This document shows positions 35,617 through 44,451 of a stretch of DNA of 64,000 bases, in pieces (positions within the stretch are counted from its first letter, which is position 1; each line of letters begins with the position of its first letter). A model generated the notes under the pieces. It did no database searches and was not told the origin of the DNA. It saw only the letters and a list, made by a program, of their open reading frames with translations. The translations under genes were made by a program, and so were the position numbers. The DNA is from Bacteriovorax sp. MedPE-SWde (GTDB lineage: Bacteria > Bdellovibrionota > Bacteriovoracia > Bacteriovoracales > Bacteriovoracaceae): contig MPCU01000014.1 of NCBI GenBank assembly GCA_001874305.1, forward strand, positions 1-64,000, in the 5' to 3' direction.

Positions 35617-35640
35617 GTACGCGCGTCCGTATCGTGAATA
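35616..35640 (+). repeat. Left inverted repeat of RAYT element
   Basis: GGTACGCGCGTCCGTATC and seven more bases are matched in reverse complement at 36352-36376 with 2 mismatches in 25. Weaker similarity continues 10 bases inward (shared ACTTA). The inner ACGCGCGT is itself palindromic and flanked by GG/CC, as in REP sequences. The run of CG steps is exceptional for this AT-rich region. Confidence 0.85.
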
Positions 35641-35643
35641 CCA

Positions 35644-36267
35644 CTACTTAAAAGACCTATTCAAAATGCTCAAGTGAAAACTTGAGCTACTATTACTTGG
35701 TTTAAACCTTTCGCGATTCAATCCTTGTCTAATAGTGTCTTCAAAGTCACTCCCGAACCTTTCTTCAAACCAACTCTTTTCTTCATGATAGTTTATATGT
35801 GGCCTATAGTTAAAAAGCTTAACTTCAAGTTTTGAGAAATGTAGTGAACTATATGGATAACTGTAACAGTCCTTCGTTATATTCGCTCTTACAGGATTCT
35901 GATAGATGTAGCGATAAACATTCATAAGATAATTATGATCTTCAACAATTGACCACTTATAACGATTACTAAACTTTTGATTTATTACACCTGATTTTTT
36001 GGAAATGAGCTGACTTAATCTCAAATTGAAGAACATCATGAAGCGATCAATATTGGCCTCAGGAGTTGTAATCAGCATATGATAGTGATTAGACATAAGA
36101 ACATAACTATGAAGAGTGACATCCACTTTCTTGAGTGCATAGAGTAATGCTTCTTTGCATATGTCCCACACTTCAGACACTGGAATCTCAAACCATGTTC
36201 GATTATTTGTTCTTGTTATTACATGATAAGGTAAATCATTTTGGCGTATTAGTTTTCTTCTTGGCAT
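35644..36267 (-). CDS. REP-associated tyrosine transposase (Y1/HUH)
   Basis: A Y1 single-strand transposase of the TnpA_REP (RAYT) group. It starts MPRRKLIRQNDLPYHVITRTNNR, as is typical, with ATG 36267 chosen because the longer track ORF starts at TTG. The HUH motif is NHYHMLI, and the catalytic Tyr region is YRYIYQNPVRANI. 207 aa is the usual length, and there is no frameshift, so it may be active. RAYTs nick REP hairpins and were domesticated in many genomes. The gene ends within the extended left inverted repeat. Family members are normally transcribed weakly; no clear ribosome-binding site is visible. Confidence 0.92.
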   Translation of the reverse strand: MPRRKLIRQNDLPYHVITRTNNRTWFEIPVSEVWDICKEALLYALKKVDVTLHSYVLMSNHYHMLITTPEANIDRFMMFFNLRLSQLISKKSGVINQKFSNRYKWSIVEDHNYLMNVYRYIYQNPVRANITKDCYSYPYSSLHFSKLEVKLFNYRPHINYHEEKSWFEERFGSDFEDTIRQGLNRERFKPSNSSSSFHLSILNRSFK

Positions 36268-36351
36268 GGATCGATGTTGCAACAATTCATTACCAACATC
36301 AACTTATTCAAAATTAATTAGAATGATATTTTAAAAGTGAATAAGTCTTTG

Positions 36352-36376
36352 TATTTACGATATGGACGCGCGTACC
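36352..36376 (-). repeat. Right inverted repeat of RAYT element
   Basis: Reverse-complement copy of the repeat at 35616-35640, matching at 23 of 25 positions and containing GGACGCGCGTACC. It lies 85 nt upstream of the transposase start and about 107 nt upstream of the next plus-strand gene. Confidence 0.85.
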
Positions 36377-36482
36377 TTTTAGACGGCCACGGTAATTCTT
36401 ACAAAACGGCCATAAATAATACTTCTCTATATTACAATCATCCTAATAACTTAAAATTCAATTTGCTTTACAGGAAGAGATT

Positions 36483-38030
36483 ATGAAGAAGTCATTATTC
36501 ATTGCAATAACTATGCTTACAACACTTGCAAATGCAGGCGTAACGACAAAGCTAAATGATCTTGACAAGCATCTCGATAGCAAACTGCAAAAGCACATAA
36601 AAGAAATGAGACCCTTTGTAGAAAGAGGGAATTCAAATGCAAAGCTCTTCTTTATCCCACATGAAAGAGCAGAGATAATTAAATCAACTACTGAGTTTTT
36701 AAATGAGCTAAAGAAAGTTGAAGCTTATAAACCAGATAAGTCACATGGACTTCGCTCGAAGAAAAGATCACAGAGAAACTACACAAGGCTTCTAGCAAAA
36801 ACAATTAAGTATAAATATCTCGCAAAATATCTAAACTTCTCATTTTTAGGAATGAACCCTTATGTCGCAGTATTAAGTGAAGACGACAAAGAAAGGGGTC
36901 ATAGTGCGAAGGCCTTTAGAAAGAGCATTAGAAAGGCCCTAAGACAAAGTTGGGATGTCCTTAATAGAAAAAGTAATATTGACGATCACAGAAGTGGCAA
37001 AGAAGAGCTTGATGACAATGCCTTCTTTCACCTATCAGACTTATCAAAAGATATCTCAGGCTTTAAAAAGCTTGAAAGTAAATATAACCAACTTTCAGAT
37101 GAACAAGAAGAAATCTTAGAAAATAATGTAAGAGATTACATGCTAAATATCTATGAATTAAAAGACACTATTAAAGATATAGACTGGAAAGTAGGGGCCT
37201 ACTCGCCTCTTTATCATTTAAAAGTATTTCTCCTTAAAGCTGCTAGTTATATTGCCCTTCCTGGTAAGCATAAAATATCACTAGAGACACTTAAGAAAGT
37301 AGATCCAATAATGGCACCTGGTGATATAGGACTAATTCAGAGATATAACAAACTTAGTAATATAGTTTTTAAAGGCAATTGGACCCATAGTTTAATTTAC
37401 CTTGGTAAATACTCAAAAATGGCGAGCTTCTTTAATAAAGACGAAGAGACGCAAGAGACATTTAAGAATAAATGTATTTCAGAAAAACTTGCGTGTGACA
37501 GCTTCATTAGTTACTTAATGGCAAAGCACCCAAAACAGATGTCCAAGTATATAAAATCTGATTCAGATAAAGACCCAATTGCAACAATAGAGGCCTTAAA
37601 GCCAGGTGTAATCTTATTCACTATGAAAAAGAGTATGGGCTGGGATAACTTAGCGATAGTTAGACCAAAACTTTCAAAACGTGACAAAGCACTATCGATT
37701 GCCACAGCATTTGATAACTTAGGTAAACCATATGACTATAACTTTAATGGACAGACGAATGAGAGATTTGTTTGTACAGAGCTTGTAAGCTACTCATATG
37801 CAGCTAACCCAAACATTAGTAAGAAGGGCCTTAGCTGGGAAATGAATTATGTAATGGGAAAGCCAGTAATGTATGCATTTGACGTGCTTGAGACCTTTTT
37901 TAAGCGTGAGCAATCAGGAAATCAAGAGCTTGACCTTGTCCTCTACCTAAAAGGATCAAAGGGCGAATATGGAAAGTCTCGCAATGGAACTCGTGAAGAG
38001 CTATTGAGCACGCTTGATCTAACTGATTAG
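36483..38030 (+). CDS. Secreted protein with YiiX-like permuted papain-fold domain
   Basis: Signal peptide MKKSLFIAITMLTTLANA after GGAAGAGA. The N-terminal 250 residues are helical and basic. From about residue 280 the YiiX-type pattern appears: MAPGDIGLIQRYNKLSNIVFKG, WTHSLIYLGKYS with His302, a second PGVILFTMKK block, DNLGKPYDYNFNG, and RFVCTELVSYSY with Cys431. The His-before-Cys order matches the permuted NlpC/P60 fold, as in the lipoprotein at 28042, which has almost the same total length (516 versus 515 aa). They probably belong to one exported family. Target unknown; murein, peptide or lipid amide bonds are candidates. Confidence 0.78.
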   Translation: MKKSLFIAITMLTTLANAGVTTKLNDLDKHLDSKLQKHIKEMRPFVERGNSNAKLFFIPHERAEIIKSTTEFLNELKKVEAYKPDKSHGLRSKKRSQRNYTRLLAKTIKYKYLAKYLNFSFLGMNPYVAVLSEDDKERGHSAKAFRKSIRKALRQSWDVLNRKSNIDDHRSGKEELDDNAFFHLSDLSKDISGFKKLESKYNQLSDEQEEILENNVRDYMLNIYELKDTIKDIDWKVGAYSPLYHLKVFLLKAASYIALPGKHKISLETLKKVDPIMAPGDIGLIQRYNKLSNIVFKGNWTHSLIYLGKYSKMASFFNKDEETQETFKNKCISEKLACDSFISYLMAKHPKQMSKYIKSDSDKDPIATIEALKPGVILFTMKKSMGWDNLAIVRPKLSKRDKALSIATAFDNLGKPYDYNFNGQTNERFVCTELVSYSYAANPNISKKGLSWEMNYVMGKPVMYAFDVLETFFKREQSGNQELDLVLYLKGSKGEYGKSRNGTREELLSTLDLTD

Positions 38031-38058
38031 GCCTGACCAAAATTTATGCTAAATAACA

Positions 38059-38085
38059 AGGCCGTGTCTAAATATTAGACGGCCT
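38059..38085 (+). terminator. Bulged hairpin after the YiiX-like gene
   Basis: AGGCC and GTCTAA pair with TTAGAC and GGCCT (11 bp in total, a GT bulge, 3-nt loop) about 30 nt after the stop codon. The following CTTCTCT is only weakly T-rich. Confidence 0.55.
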
Positions 38086-38160
38086 CTTCTCTACATCTTA
38101 CTAATAACACGTTCAAAGTCTGGCACTTCAATTGCAACATATATCCCCAAAGGGGAACTA

Positions 38161-41154
38161 ATGTATAAACTGAAGTCGGTATATTTCTATCTATTTCTAT
38201 CTGTCGTAATCACGTCATGTGGTTCGAAAGATAGTGATGAGCAGAGGCCTGCGAACTTCGTAGTTAATCAGATCCAATTAGTAGACCTAAAGACCACAAA
38301 ATCTACAAATAAATCAGGCCCATCAGAACTTAAAGATACTGCACACTACTTTTTAAAAGTATGTCTTAAAGATCCGGCGGTTGGAAATCCAATAAGAGAC
38401 CACGAGTTCAAAGCTACACTAGCAGGTGAATCTCAAGCAGTTAAAACTGACTTTGATGGATGTTTTACTTGGTTTGGTAATATCCCATACTCAATGCTCA
38501 AATGTGAAAGCTATAAGAAAGAAGAGTTCAGACTTGAAGGGCTTGGAAATTATTCTGGATCTATTCAAGCTCCTCTATACTTTAACCCAACAAATATATC
38601 ATCTAAGTCTTTCTTTGATGGAAGATACCAGACACCTAATAAGCTTAGTGCTGATAATTGTAATGATACAAAATTTAGAATATCAAATGTGTCTTTAACA
38701 AGAGTAAAAAATAATGAGAACCTTGAATTTAATGTAGATATGCAACCAATGCTTGAGAGAACTCTACTTGATGGAGCTCTTCATAATATCAAATTAAGCT
38801 CAGCTGGTGAATTCAATGTAAGAGCAAGAATAATAACAGAAATAAACGGTGAAAAAATTGAACTAACGAGCACTGAAAGTACAGCTTCTCTAACTAATCA
38901 GAATATGAAGTTAGCACTAGTTTTCAGTATGCCAAAGATCGAATTTCCATCGAATGATCTTCAATACCAGATGGAGTTAAGCATAACTCCCCTAGCAAAT
39001 GAAGCTTTTAAGACTTTTGTAGGTGTTATCAAATCAAATGATATCTTCTTTAAACAAAGTACGAAAATTGTAGAAATTGAAGAATCAATATCATCTCAGA
39101 AGATATCTCCAAAGACTATTGGAGTGAGTTCAACTAATAGAACATCAAACCATATACAGGCCAAAGAGATTATTGTTGTCTCGACTGAAAATATTGGTGA
39201 AAATGATTATTCTCAAGCAAAGACTAAGAGGCTATCTCTTAAGACATGTTTCTATAATAATCTCGCACAATTTGCTAGTGAACCTGTAGCAAATAAATCT
39301 ATAAAGGCAACAATTGGACAGAAGAATTATAAGGTTAAACTACAACAAAACAATCCAGAAACAGATGAGACAGGTTGTTTAAACTATGATCTTTTCGTAG
39401 ACTACAAACTATTTAACTCAAGAAATTGGAATGACGAGACGATCACTTTTACAATTGATAACGCAAAGTCAATTAAAAGAGATATTCAACTTAACCCTTG
39501 GTCTAAATCAAGAGTACTTAGAGATAAGAAATACTCAAAAATCACAAGTGAGTTAATCGATAATAACGAATCAATTATTCACTTAGATAAAATCACATAC
39601 GGACAGTTAGGTAATGTTGATGACTCATACTATGTAAATAAGTATGCTGATCTCTTTTACAAGAAGAAATACTTCTTAGAGTTCTATCCATTTGTTAAGT
39701 ACTCAAAAAGTTTTCAAGAAGAGTCTTCTCTTAAGTCTCTTAACTTTGGAAAGTTAAATGTAAAGATATCACTCTTCGCTCTAAGTGCTGATAAGACAGA
39801 ATTAAAAGATACAGACTTTTCTAAGTTAACTCTTCTCTCTGCTACACAGAAGTCAGCAAAGGTTGATTTATCAGGAAGATTATACATTGAGCCAACGCTT
39901 CCACTAGAAGTAACAGACGCCCTACACCTATCTGTTAAGTCAGTATTACTTGTAGAAGTCATACCAACAGAGGGACTTGAGGGACTAGCATCTCGAAAAT
40001 TTGTAATAGATTTCTTTGGAACAGATTCAAAAACTTCAAAGAGTGCTTTCTCTATTGCTAACGAAGTTACATATGACCAACAAGAGCATATCAATTACTT
40101 TATTGAAAAAGGTCATGCCTTTTCTAAAGGCCTTGATAAGAAGCTATCAAAGGATAACAACTCATTAAAATTATTTAGAGAGAATTTAAAAGATGTAAAT
40201 AAAGTTTCATTCTCTGAATTCAAAGACCTTAAGCAAGTAAAAGACTCAGGACTTGACCACAAGAGCATGAGAGTTCTTATGCAAATAAAGGACAAAGTTC
40301 CAAGTTCTATTAGAGACTCACTTTGTAATATGATGAACAAAGGTACTTTAAACTATTTTGATAGAAAAGAATGTAAGGAAAACTTCTATTCACAGATTAG
40401 AGTAAAAGGTGCAGAACACATTACAGGAACTGTGAATCTTGATGATTTTTCAAGAGATAATGATGTTTCAAAAGCATCAGTAATTCCAGGATCAGAAGAG
40501 AACGACGGATCAATAAACAGAGGATACGCTTTCATGGCAGCAAAGGGCTATAGGGCATCTGAGGCATGGGGAACAAACGATTCCACAACAGAGAGTATTT
40601 CAGCAAGTTTATATTATGATGGTCCACCAAGTGTATTCTTGATGACTGCAGGTGTAACAAAATCACACTCAGCTTTTAATGAGAAAGTTAACGCGAAGAT
40701 GCACATGATGTTTACGAGAACATTCTCTACATTAACACCAGTAAAACTAAATTATAACTCAATATCAGTTAACTTCCCTGCCTATGTTCAGAGATGTTTT
40801 CTCATAGAGAATCTAAAAGATAACAAGAATAGCTTCCACGTATGTGAAGATAGACCACGAAGAAAGTTAGTTACAGAAAAATGGTACTTTATTGGTGAAG
40901 CTGATGCCAAGACCCATGGGGTTCTAACTGATGGAATTGAAGTTGGTGAGAAAACTAACTTAAAGATTATCAGAGGTGAAAAGAACTTTAAACAAGTTTG
41001 GAGTATGTTTGAAAAAGAAGATACGAAAACTGTTATCGCTGAGATGGAAGACTTCAGCCTCGGTGAGAAGTTTTTAGAATACAAAAATAATAATACACTA
41101 GATATAGGACTTGAAACTACGAAATCGAGCAGTTTTCCAGGATTGCTAAGGTAA
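38161..41154 (+). CDS. Very large predicted lipoprotein (997 aa), beta-rich
   Basis: MYKLKSVYFYLFLSVVITSCGSKD has a lipobox (ITSC), so it is likely anchored by lipid and may reach the surface. AAGGGG precedes the ATG. The long mature part appears to be a string of beta domains, with repeated themes of type F.VNQI.L, DFDGCFTW and TDETGCLNYDL at about residues 95-105 and 400-410. These suggest at least two related modules containing a conserved Cys. A helical patch occurs near 670-760. No family is recognised. The next gene starts 4 nt later, so it forms an operon with a 227-aa exported protein. Confidence 0.78.
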   Translation: MYKLKSVYFYLFLSVVITSCGSKDSDEQRPANFVVNQIQLVDLKTTKSTNKSGPSELKDTAHYFLKVCLKDPAVGNPIRDHEFKATLAGESQAVKTDFDGCFTWFGNIPYSMLKCESYKKEEFRLEGLGNYSGSIQAPLYFNPTNISSKSFFDGRYQTPNKLSADNCNDTKFRISNVSLTRVKNNENLEFNVDMQPMLERTLLDGALHNIKLSSAGEFNVRARIITEINGEKIELTSTESTASLTNQNMKLALVFSMPKIEFPSNDLQYQMELSITPLANEAFKTFVGVIKSNDIFFKQSTKIVEIEESISSQKISPKTIGVSSTNRTSNHIQAKEIIVVSTENIGENDYSQAKTKRLSLKTCFYNNLAQFASEPVANKSIKATIGQKNYKVKLQQNNPETDETGCLNYDLFVDYKLFNSRNWNDETITFTIDNAKSIKRDIQLNPWSKSRVLRDKKYSKITSELIDNNESIIHLDKITYGQLGNVDDSYYVNKYADLFYKKKYFLEFYPFVKYSKSFQEESSLKSLNFGKLNVKISLFALSADKTELKDTDFSKLTLLSATQKSAKVDLSGRLYIEPTLPLEVTDALHLSVKSVLLVEVIPTEGLEGLASRKFVIDFFGTDSKTSKSAFSIANEVTYDQQEHINYFIEKGHAFSKGLDKKLSKDNNSLKLFRENLKDVNKVSFSEFKDLKQVKDSGLDHKSMRVLMQIKDKVPSSIRDSLCNMMNKGTLNYFDRKECKENFYSQIRVKGAEHITGTVNLDDFSRDNDVSKASVIPGSEENDGSINRGYAFMAAKGYRASEAWGTNDSTTESISASLYYDGPPSVFLMTAGVTKSHSAFNEKVNAKMHMMFTRTFSTLTPVKLNYNSISVNFPAYVQRCFLIENLKDNKNSFHVCEDRPRRKLVTEKWYFIGEADAKTHGVLTDGIEVGEKTNLKIIRGEKNFKQVWSMFEKEDTKTVIAEMEDFSLGEKFLEYKNNNTLDIGLETTKSSSFPGLLR

Positions 41155-41158
41155 AATT

Positions 41159-41842
41159 ATGAAAAAGACACTACTACTATTTATCCTCTCATTAACTTTT
41201 ACATCACAGGCCATGGCCTCTAGTTGTAGAATGATTAAGGTTCTCAATAACAAGCTTGAGGAATCAAGAGCACAGTATAGAGAACTTGAGGAAGCTGTAT
41301 TTCTTAGTGAAAAGCTTCAAGAAGCAAATTCATGGGGAGAATGGTCAACTATTACTGAATCAGAAGAAGGCGGACGCTCAATACTTACTGCTAAAGAAGT
41401 TGATATCTTATTACTTCTTGATCTACTAAATGACTCTAAAGATGGTATCTATAAAGAAATGGGATATAAGGCAGGAGTTCTTGGAACAACGGTAGCTTTT
41501 AATTTTGTTGGTGCTAGAATCATCAATAAATTACTTGCTCACGGTTATAAGGCCGGATTCATGAAGAAAATTCAAAAACTTATAATAGATGACGTAGACA
41601 ATACAAAGAAAGCACAGAAAATTAAACACCTTGCAACAGTGCTAATGCTAGCTGCGCCTGCTTATATTGGATATAAAGAGTACCAACTTTACCAATTACT
41701 GCAAGAGGCAAAGAGAAAGATCGAAGTCATTGAGGACGTTGCTGCTGATCTTCCAGAACTCGCAATTTTAGAAGAAAGAATAATCAGTGATCAACTAAGA
41801 ATTGAAGAGATTGAATCTAGGCTTGATGTAAGCTGTGAATAA
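41159..41842 (+). CDS. Exported helical protein with internal hydrophobic segments
   Basis: Signal peptide MKKTLLLFILSLTFTSQAMA. The mature portion is helical with a coiled coil at each end (residues 27-55 and 180-225, Glu-rich). Two hydrophobic stretches (AGVLGTTVAFNFVGARIINKLLA and LATVLMLAAPAYIGYKEY) could be membrane helices. Two cysteines (SSCRM at the N-terminus, VSCE at the C-terminus) might join the two ends. It is encoded 4 nt after the 997-aa lipoprotein, so the products probably cooperate at the cell envelope. No family is recognised. Confidence 0.75.
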   Translation: MKKTLLLFILSLTFTSQAMASSCRMIKVLNNKLEESRAQYRELEEAVFLSEKLQEANSWGEWSTITESEEGGRSILTAKEVDILLLLDLLNDSKDGIYKEMGYKAGVLGTTVAFNFVGARIINKLLAHGYKAGFMKKIQKLIIDDVDNTKKAQKIKHLATVLMLAAPAYIGYKEYQLYQLLQEAKRKIEVIEDVAADLPELAILEERIISDQLRIEEIESRLDVSCE

Positions 41843-41851
41843 AACCAAAAT

Positions 41852-41883
41852 GACTGTTACCAAAATAATTATTGTTAACAGTC
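41852..41883. terminator. Hairpin between convergent genes
   Basis: GACTGTTA and TAACAGTC form an 8-bp stem with a 16-nt loop, just after the plus-strand gene and across the stop codon of the minus-strand gene. The loop is long and no T-run follows, so activity is uncertain. Confidence 0.45.
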
Positions 41884-42897
41884 TTCAGGTACTTCATAAA
41901 CATCCTTACAAATATTCTTATATTCTATGTAGACCTCATCAGATTGACCTTCCCAGTCACTTTTAAAATCCTTAAGACATTTATATACACTCTCGCAACT
42001 AGGTCTTGAAAGCTCTTTAAGTTCAGTAATAGTATCATCAAGAACTCCATTCACGTCTCTTAGAGTCTTCTCTTCCTTATTTACATCATTAATTTGCTCG
42101 TAGGTAATATAGAGGTAAAACCCACTTATAGTGTAGCTATAGTATTTTCTAAATACTTCATACTTCTTTTTAAGATTGAGAAGACCTTGATCCTCACGAG
42201 ATAGAGCATAGTATGCATTCTTCAGCTCTGTAATATCTTTAATATGAAAGAGTGATCTTTCGGCATCAAGTCTAAAGTTTGGAAGTTTTAAAGGAGGCAT
42301 TCCAAAAATTACTGGAGAATAGGATAATAACTCTAAACCATACTTTAGGACTATAGAGAGATCTGATGCTTCACCATCTGAAAGCTTCTTCAATGCTTCA
42401 CTTGTTAAGCGGTCTCTAATCAATCTTTCTAAAGCAAAGCTCTTGCTTTGAGTTATAGACTTTATCTTTACTGATTTAGAAATATAGTTTTCTAATGAGC
42501 CTCTTAGTATAAAACGAGTAAGCTTATCTTCCCTTGTACTGTCTATCATTTGTTTATGGTAAAAAGACTTCAGTCCCTTTTGTTTCATTAAATAATTTGC
42601 AAGAGAGATATTTTCTTCATCTATAATCGTGTCTATATAGGCCAAGTAATCTTCAGTTGAGTCAAACTTATTTTGAGCGGATTCGATCTGTCCATTAGAG
42701 TACTTCTCAAGTGCTTCTTTATATTTTACGCGATTATATTTTACATCAGGTTGAAATGAGCTAAGTGCATTCTTACAGCTTCCTAAAAAATGTTCTACAA
42801 CACTTGCAGGATTACGCAAATTATAGATTGCAGGGCGAAGTTTTAAAACTCCAACCATAATAACTAAAATAGCAACAACAATACCCCATTTCTTCAT
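41875..42897 (-). CDS. Membrane-anchored protein of unknown function
   Basis: A single N-terminal hydrophobic segment (KKWGIVVAILVIMVGVLKL) suggests a type II membrane anchor or uncleaved signal. The remaining 315 residues are mostly helical, with a C-terminal Cys-rich tail (SCESVYKCL, KNICKDVYEVPEDC) that could be disulfide-bonded in the periplasm. The ATG overlaps the TAA of the upstream methyltransferase gene by 1 nt, so translation is coupled. No family is recognised, and the link to a methyltransferase is not explained by the sequence. Confidence 0.75.
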   Translation of the reverse strand: MKKWGIVVAILVIMVGVLKLRPAIYNLRNPASVVEHFLGSCKNALSSFQPDVKYNRVKYKEALEKYSNGQIESAQNKFDSTEDYLAYIDTIIDEENISLANYLMKQKGLKSFYHKQMIDSTREDKLTRFILRGSLENYISKSVKIKSITQSKSFALERLIRDRLTSEALKKLSDGEASDLSIVLKYGLELLSYSPVIFGMPPLKLPNFRLDAERSLFHIKDITELKNAYYALSREDQGLLNLKKKYEVFRKYYSYTISGFYLYITYEQINDVNKEEKTLRDVNGVLDDTITELKELSRPSCESVYKCLKDFKSDWEGQSDEVYIEYKNICKDVYEVPEDC

Positions 42898-43730
42898 TAA
42901 AAGACCTTCGCCTTAGCTTGTATGAATGAATAATAGAAAACTGCATTAGGATCATTTGACACAGTTTTAAGTTCTGCACTTGCTTTAGCAACAGTCTCTT
43001 CATCAATATACTTTTCTTTAATTAATTGTTCACTTGCTGACAAAAGAAGCTCAGTCCAAAAGTCGATAAATTCCTTTCTCTTTCCAGGTCTTCTATTATC
43101 AAGATGCCATGTCTTAGTTTCGACTTTAATATCCTTATAGCCTTGCTGCATCAGAAGGTTTCCAAGCTTTGCTCCAATAAATGGATCCCCTTTCATGTCA
43201 TACTGGTAATCATTAAAGGCCATCCAATATTTCCATACATTTGGAGAATATGGCTCGAGAAAGAAACTTGAGTTTAGAACTTCTGTAATATATACGGTCG
43301 AACCTGGTCTACAGACTCTCCTAACTTCACTCAATGCCTTACTTGGATTTGGGACATGTTCTAATATCCAACAAAGAAAGGCACCATCAAACTTATATGA
43401 CTCAAACTCGATATCGGTCGCATCCATATTATGAAGCGTGTATCTATCTTTAGCATAAGATAACTTATCTAAACTATTCTTTGCTGAACCTAGTTGATTA
43501 TCACTTCTATCAATACAAGTAATATTCATATCGGGAAATCTTCTTAAAAGAATCTCTGTCTGAGCTCCAACACCAGAGCCTACTTCAATTAGGTTCTTAA
43601 CTTCACTAAGATTTATATCTTTGTATACAGTGTGTTCAGTGAACTGGGCCTGCTTTCTTAGACGATTTTGTTCAGTATCATCAAAGCCATGCAGATAGGG
43701 GAATTCTTCTTTCTTTATGTCATCACTCAT
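42897..43730 (-). CDS. Class I SAM-dependent methyltransferase
   Basis: Rossmann-fold methyltransferase. Motif I is LIEVGSGVGAQTEILL (near residue 48), an acidic residue ends strand 2 (ITCIDRSDNQ), post-motif HNMDATDIEF is present, and motif IV is DGAFLCWILEHVPNPSKALSEVRRVCRPGSTVYITE, like UbiE/BioC-type enzymes. The C-terminal part (residues 175-277) is unusual for a small-molecule methyltransferase and may set substrate specificity. Cytoplasmic. It is first gene of a two-gene unit with the membrane-anchored protein that overlaps by 1 nt. The substrate is unknown. Confidence 0.85.
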   Translation of the reverse strand: MSDDIKKEEFPYLHGFDDTEQNRLRKQAQFTEHTVYKDINLSEVKNLIEVGSGVGAQTEILLRRFPDMNITCIDRSDNQLGSAKNSLDKLSYAKDRYTLHNMDATDIEFESYKFDGAFLCWILEHVPNPSKALSEVRRVCRPGSTVYITEVLNSSFFLEPYSPNVWKYWMAFNDYQYDMKGDPFIGAKLGNLLMQQGYKDIKVETKTWHLDNRRPGKRKEFIDFWTELLLSASEQLIKEKYIDEETVAKASAELKTVSNDPNAVFYYSFIQAKAKVF

Positions 43731-43847
43731 AATTTCTCCAGCATCAGATATTGTACAACCTATCGGAATAAGGCTTAAGAATCTTATTTTTTGTGGCCAA
43801 AACGGACTATTTCGTTTAGGTATAAGACAGAAAATTAAGGAGTTAGC

Positions 43848-44423
43848 ATGAAATTAGTCTTAGGAAGTTCTTCGAAATTTAGAAAAGCACAACTTAGTCA
43901 ATTACAAATAGACTTTGATAGTTTTTCTCCCGATATAGATGAAGACTCAATTAAGACCTCGGGCCTCACACCATATGAAATCTCAAGGGAGCTAAGTCTT
44001 AAAAAAGCATATGCAGTTTTAGAAAACTTTCAAGACTCAGTGGTAATTGGAGCTGATCAAGTATTAAATTTTGAAGGTAGAATATTTTCAAAGCCAGGTA
44101 CTGAAGAGAAGGCAATTGAGCAGTTAATGGAGCTTTCAGGAAAGACCCATGAACTTATAACAAGTTATGCACTAGTTTCAAAAAATAAAGTTATTGTGGA
44201 ATCAGTGATATCTAAAATGACACTGAGAAACCTAACAAAAGAACAAATAGAAAAATATGTTAGCATTGATCAGCCTCTTTATAGCTGTGGATCTTATAAA
44301 CTAGAAACATTAGGAATCTCATTATTTGAGACTATTGAGTGCCCTGATCATTCTGCAATTATCGGACTACCTCTTATTTCTTTGACAACTAATCTATTAC
44401 AATTTGGAATCAATATATTATAG
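43848..44423 (+). CDS. maf: Maf-family nucleotide pyrophosphatase
   Basis: Maf proteins hydrolyse noncanonical or canonical nucleoside triphosphates (dTTP/UTP or m7GTP) to monophosphates and have a role in septum control. Seen: LVLGSSSKFRKAQLSQL (substrate-binding P-loop-like start), DIDEDSI, ELSLKKA, SVVIGADQVLNFEGRIFSKPGTEEKA and SGKTHELIT, with Asp in GADQ as the conserved base region. 191 aa, typical. The YhdE/YceF subtype is not certain; SKFRK favours the YceF-like (m7GTP) group. TAAGGAG precedes the ATG. Cytoplasmic, monocistronic, followed by a hairpin terminator. Confidence 0.92.
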   Translation: MKLVLGSSSKFRKAQLSQLQIDFDSFSPDIDEDSIKTSGLTPYEISRELSLKKAYAVLENFQDSVVIGADQVLNFEGRIFSKPGTEEKAIEQLMELSGKTHELITSYALVSKNKVIVESVISKMTLRNLTKEQIEKYVSIDQPLYSCGSYKLETLGISLFETIECPDHSAIIGLPLISLTTNLLQFGINIL

Positions 44424-44451
44424 GGATCCCTTAGGATCCCTCATTCTTTTT
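44422..44451 (+). terminator. Terminator hairpin after maf
   Basis: AGGGATCC, a CTTA loop and GGATCCCT form an 8-bp perfect stem overlapping the maf stop codon, followed by CATTCTTTTTC. It also faces the convergent end of the bufferin operon. Confidence 0.75.

Larger units (their letters stand above)
35616..36376 (-). mobile_element. RAYT/IS200-like element bounded by 25-bp inverted repeats
   Basis: A single Y1-transposase gene lies between two near-identical 25-bp repeats in opposite orientation, giving a 761-bp unit. True IS200/IS605 elements lack terminal inverted repeats, while RAYT genes are flanked by REP palindromes that are often inverted, so this is most like a RAYT-REP locus. No target duplication is seen directly next to the repeats. 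It sits exactly at the 3' end of the barrel gene. Confidence 0.7.

Noticed and set aside
35609-36384. TAGAC on both sides of the RAYT unit as target-site duplication
   Set aside because: The two copies lie at different distances from the repeat ends (2 and 3 nt), so they do not form a proper duplication.
36377-36482. ACGGCC direct repeats after the right RAYT repeat as a second element end
   Set aside because: Six-base matches are expected by chance and are not linked to any gene or target duplication.
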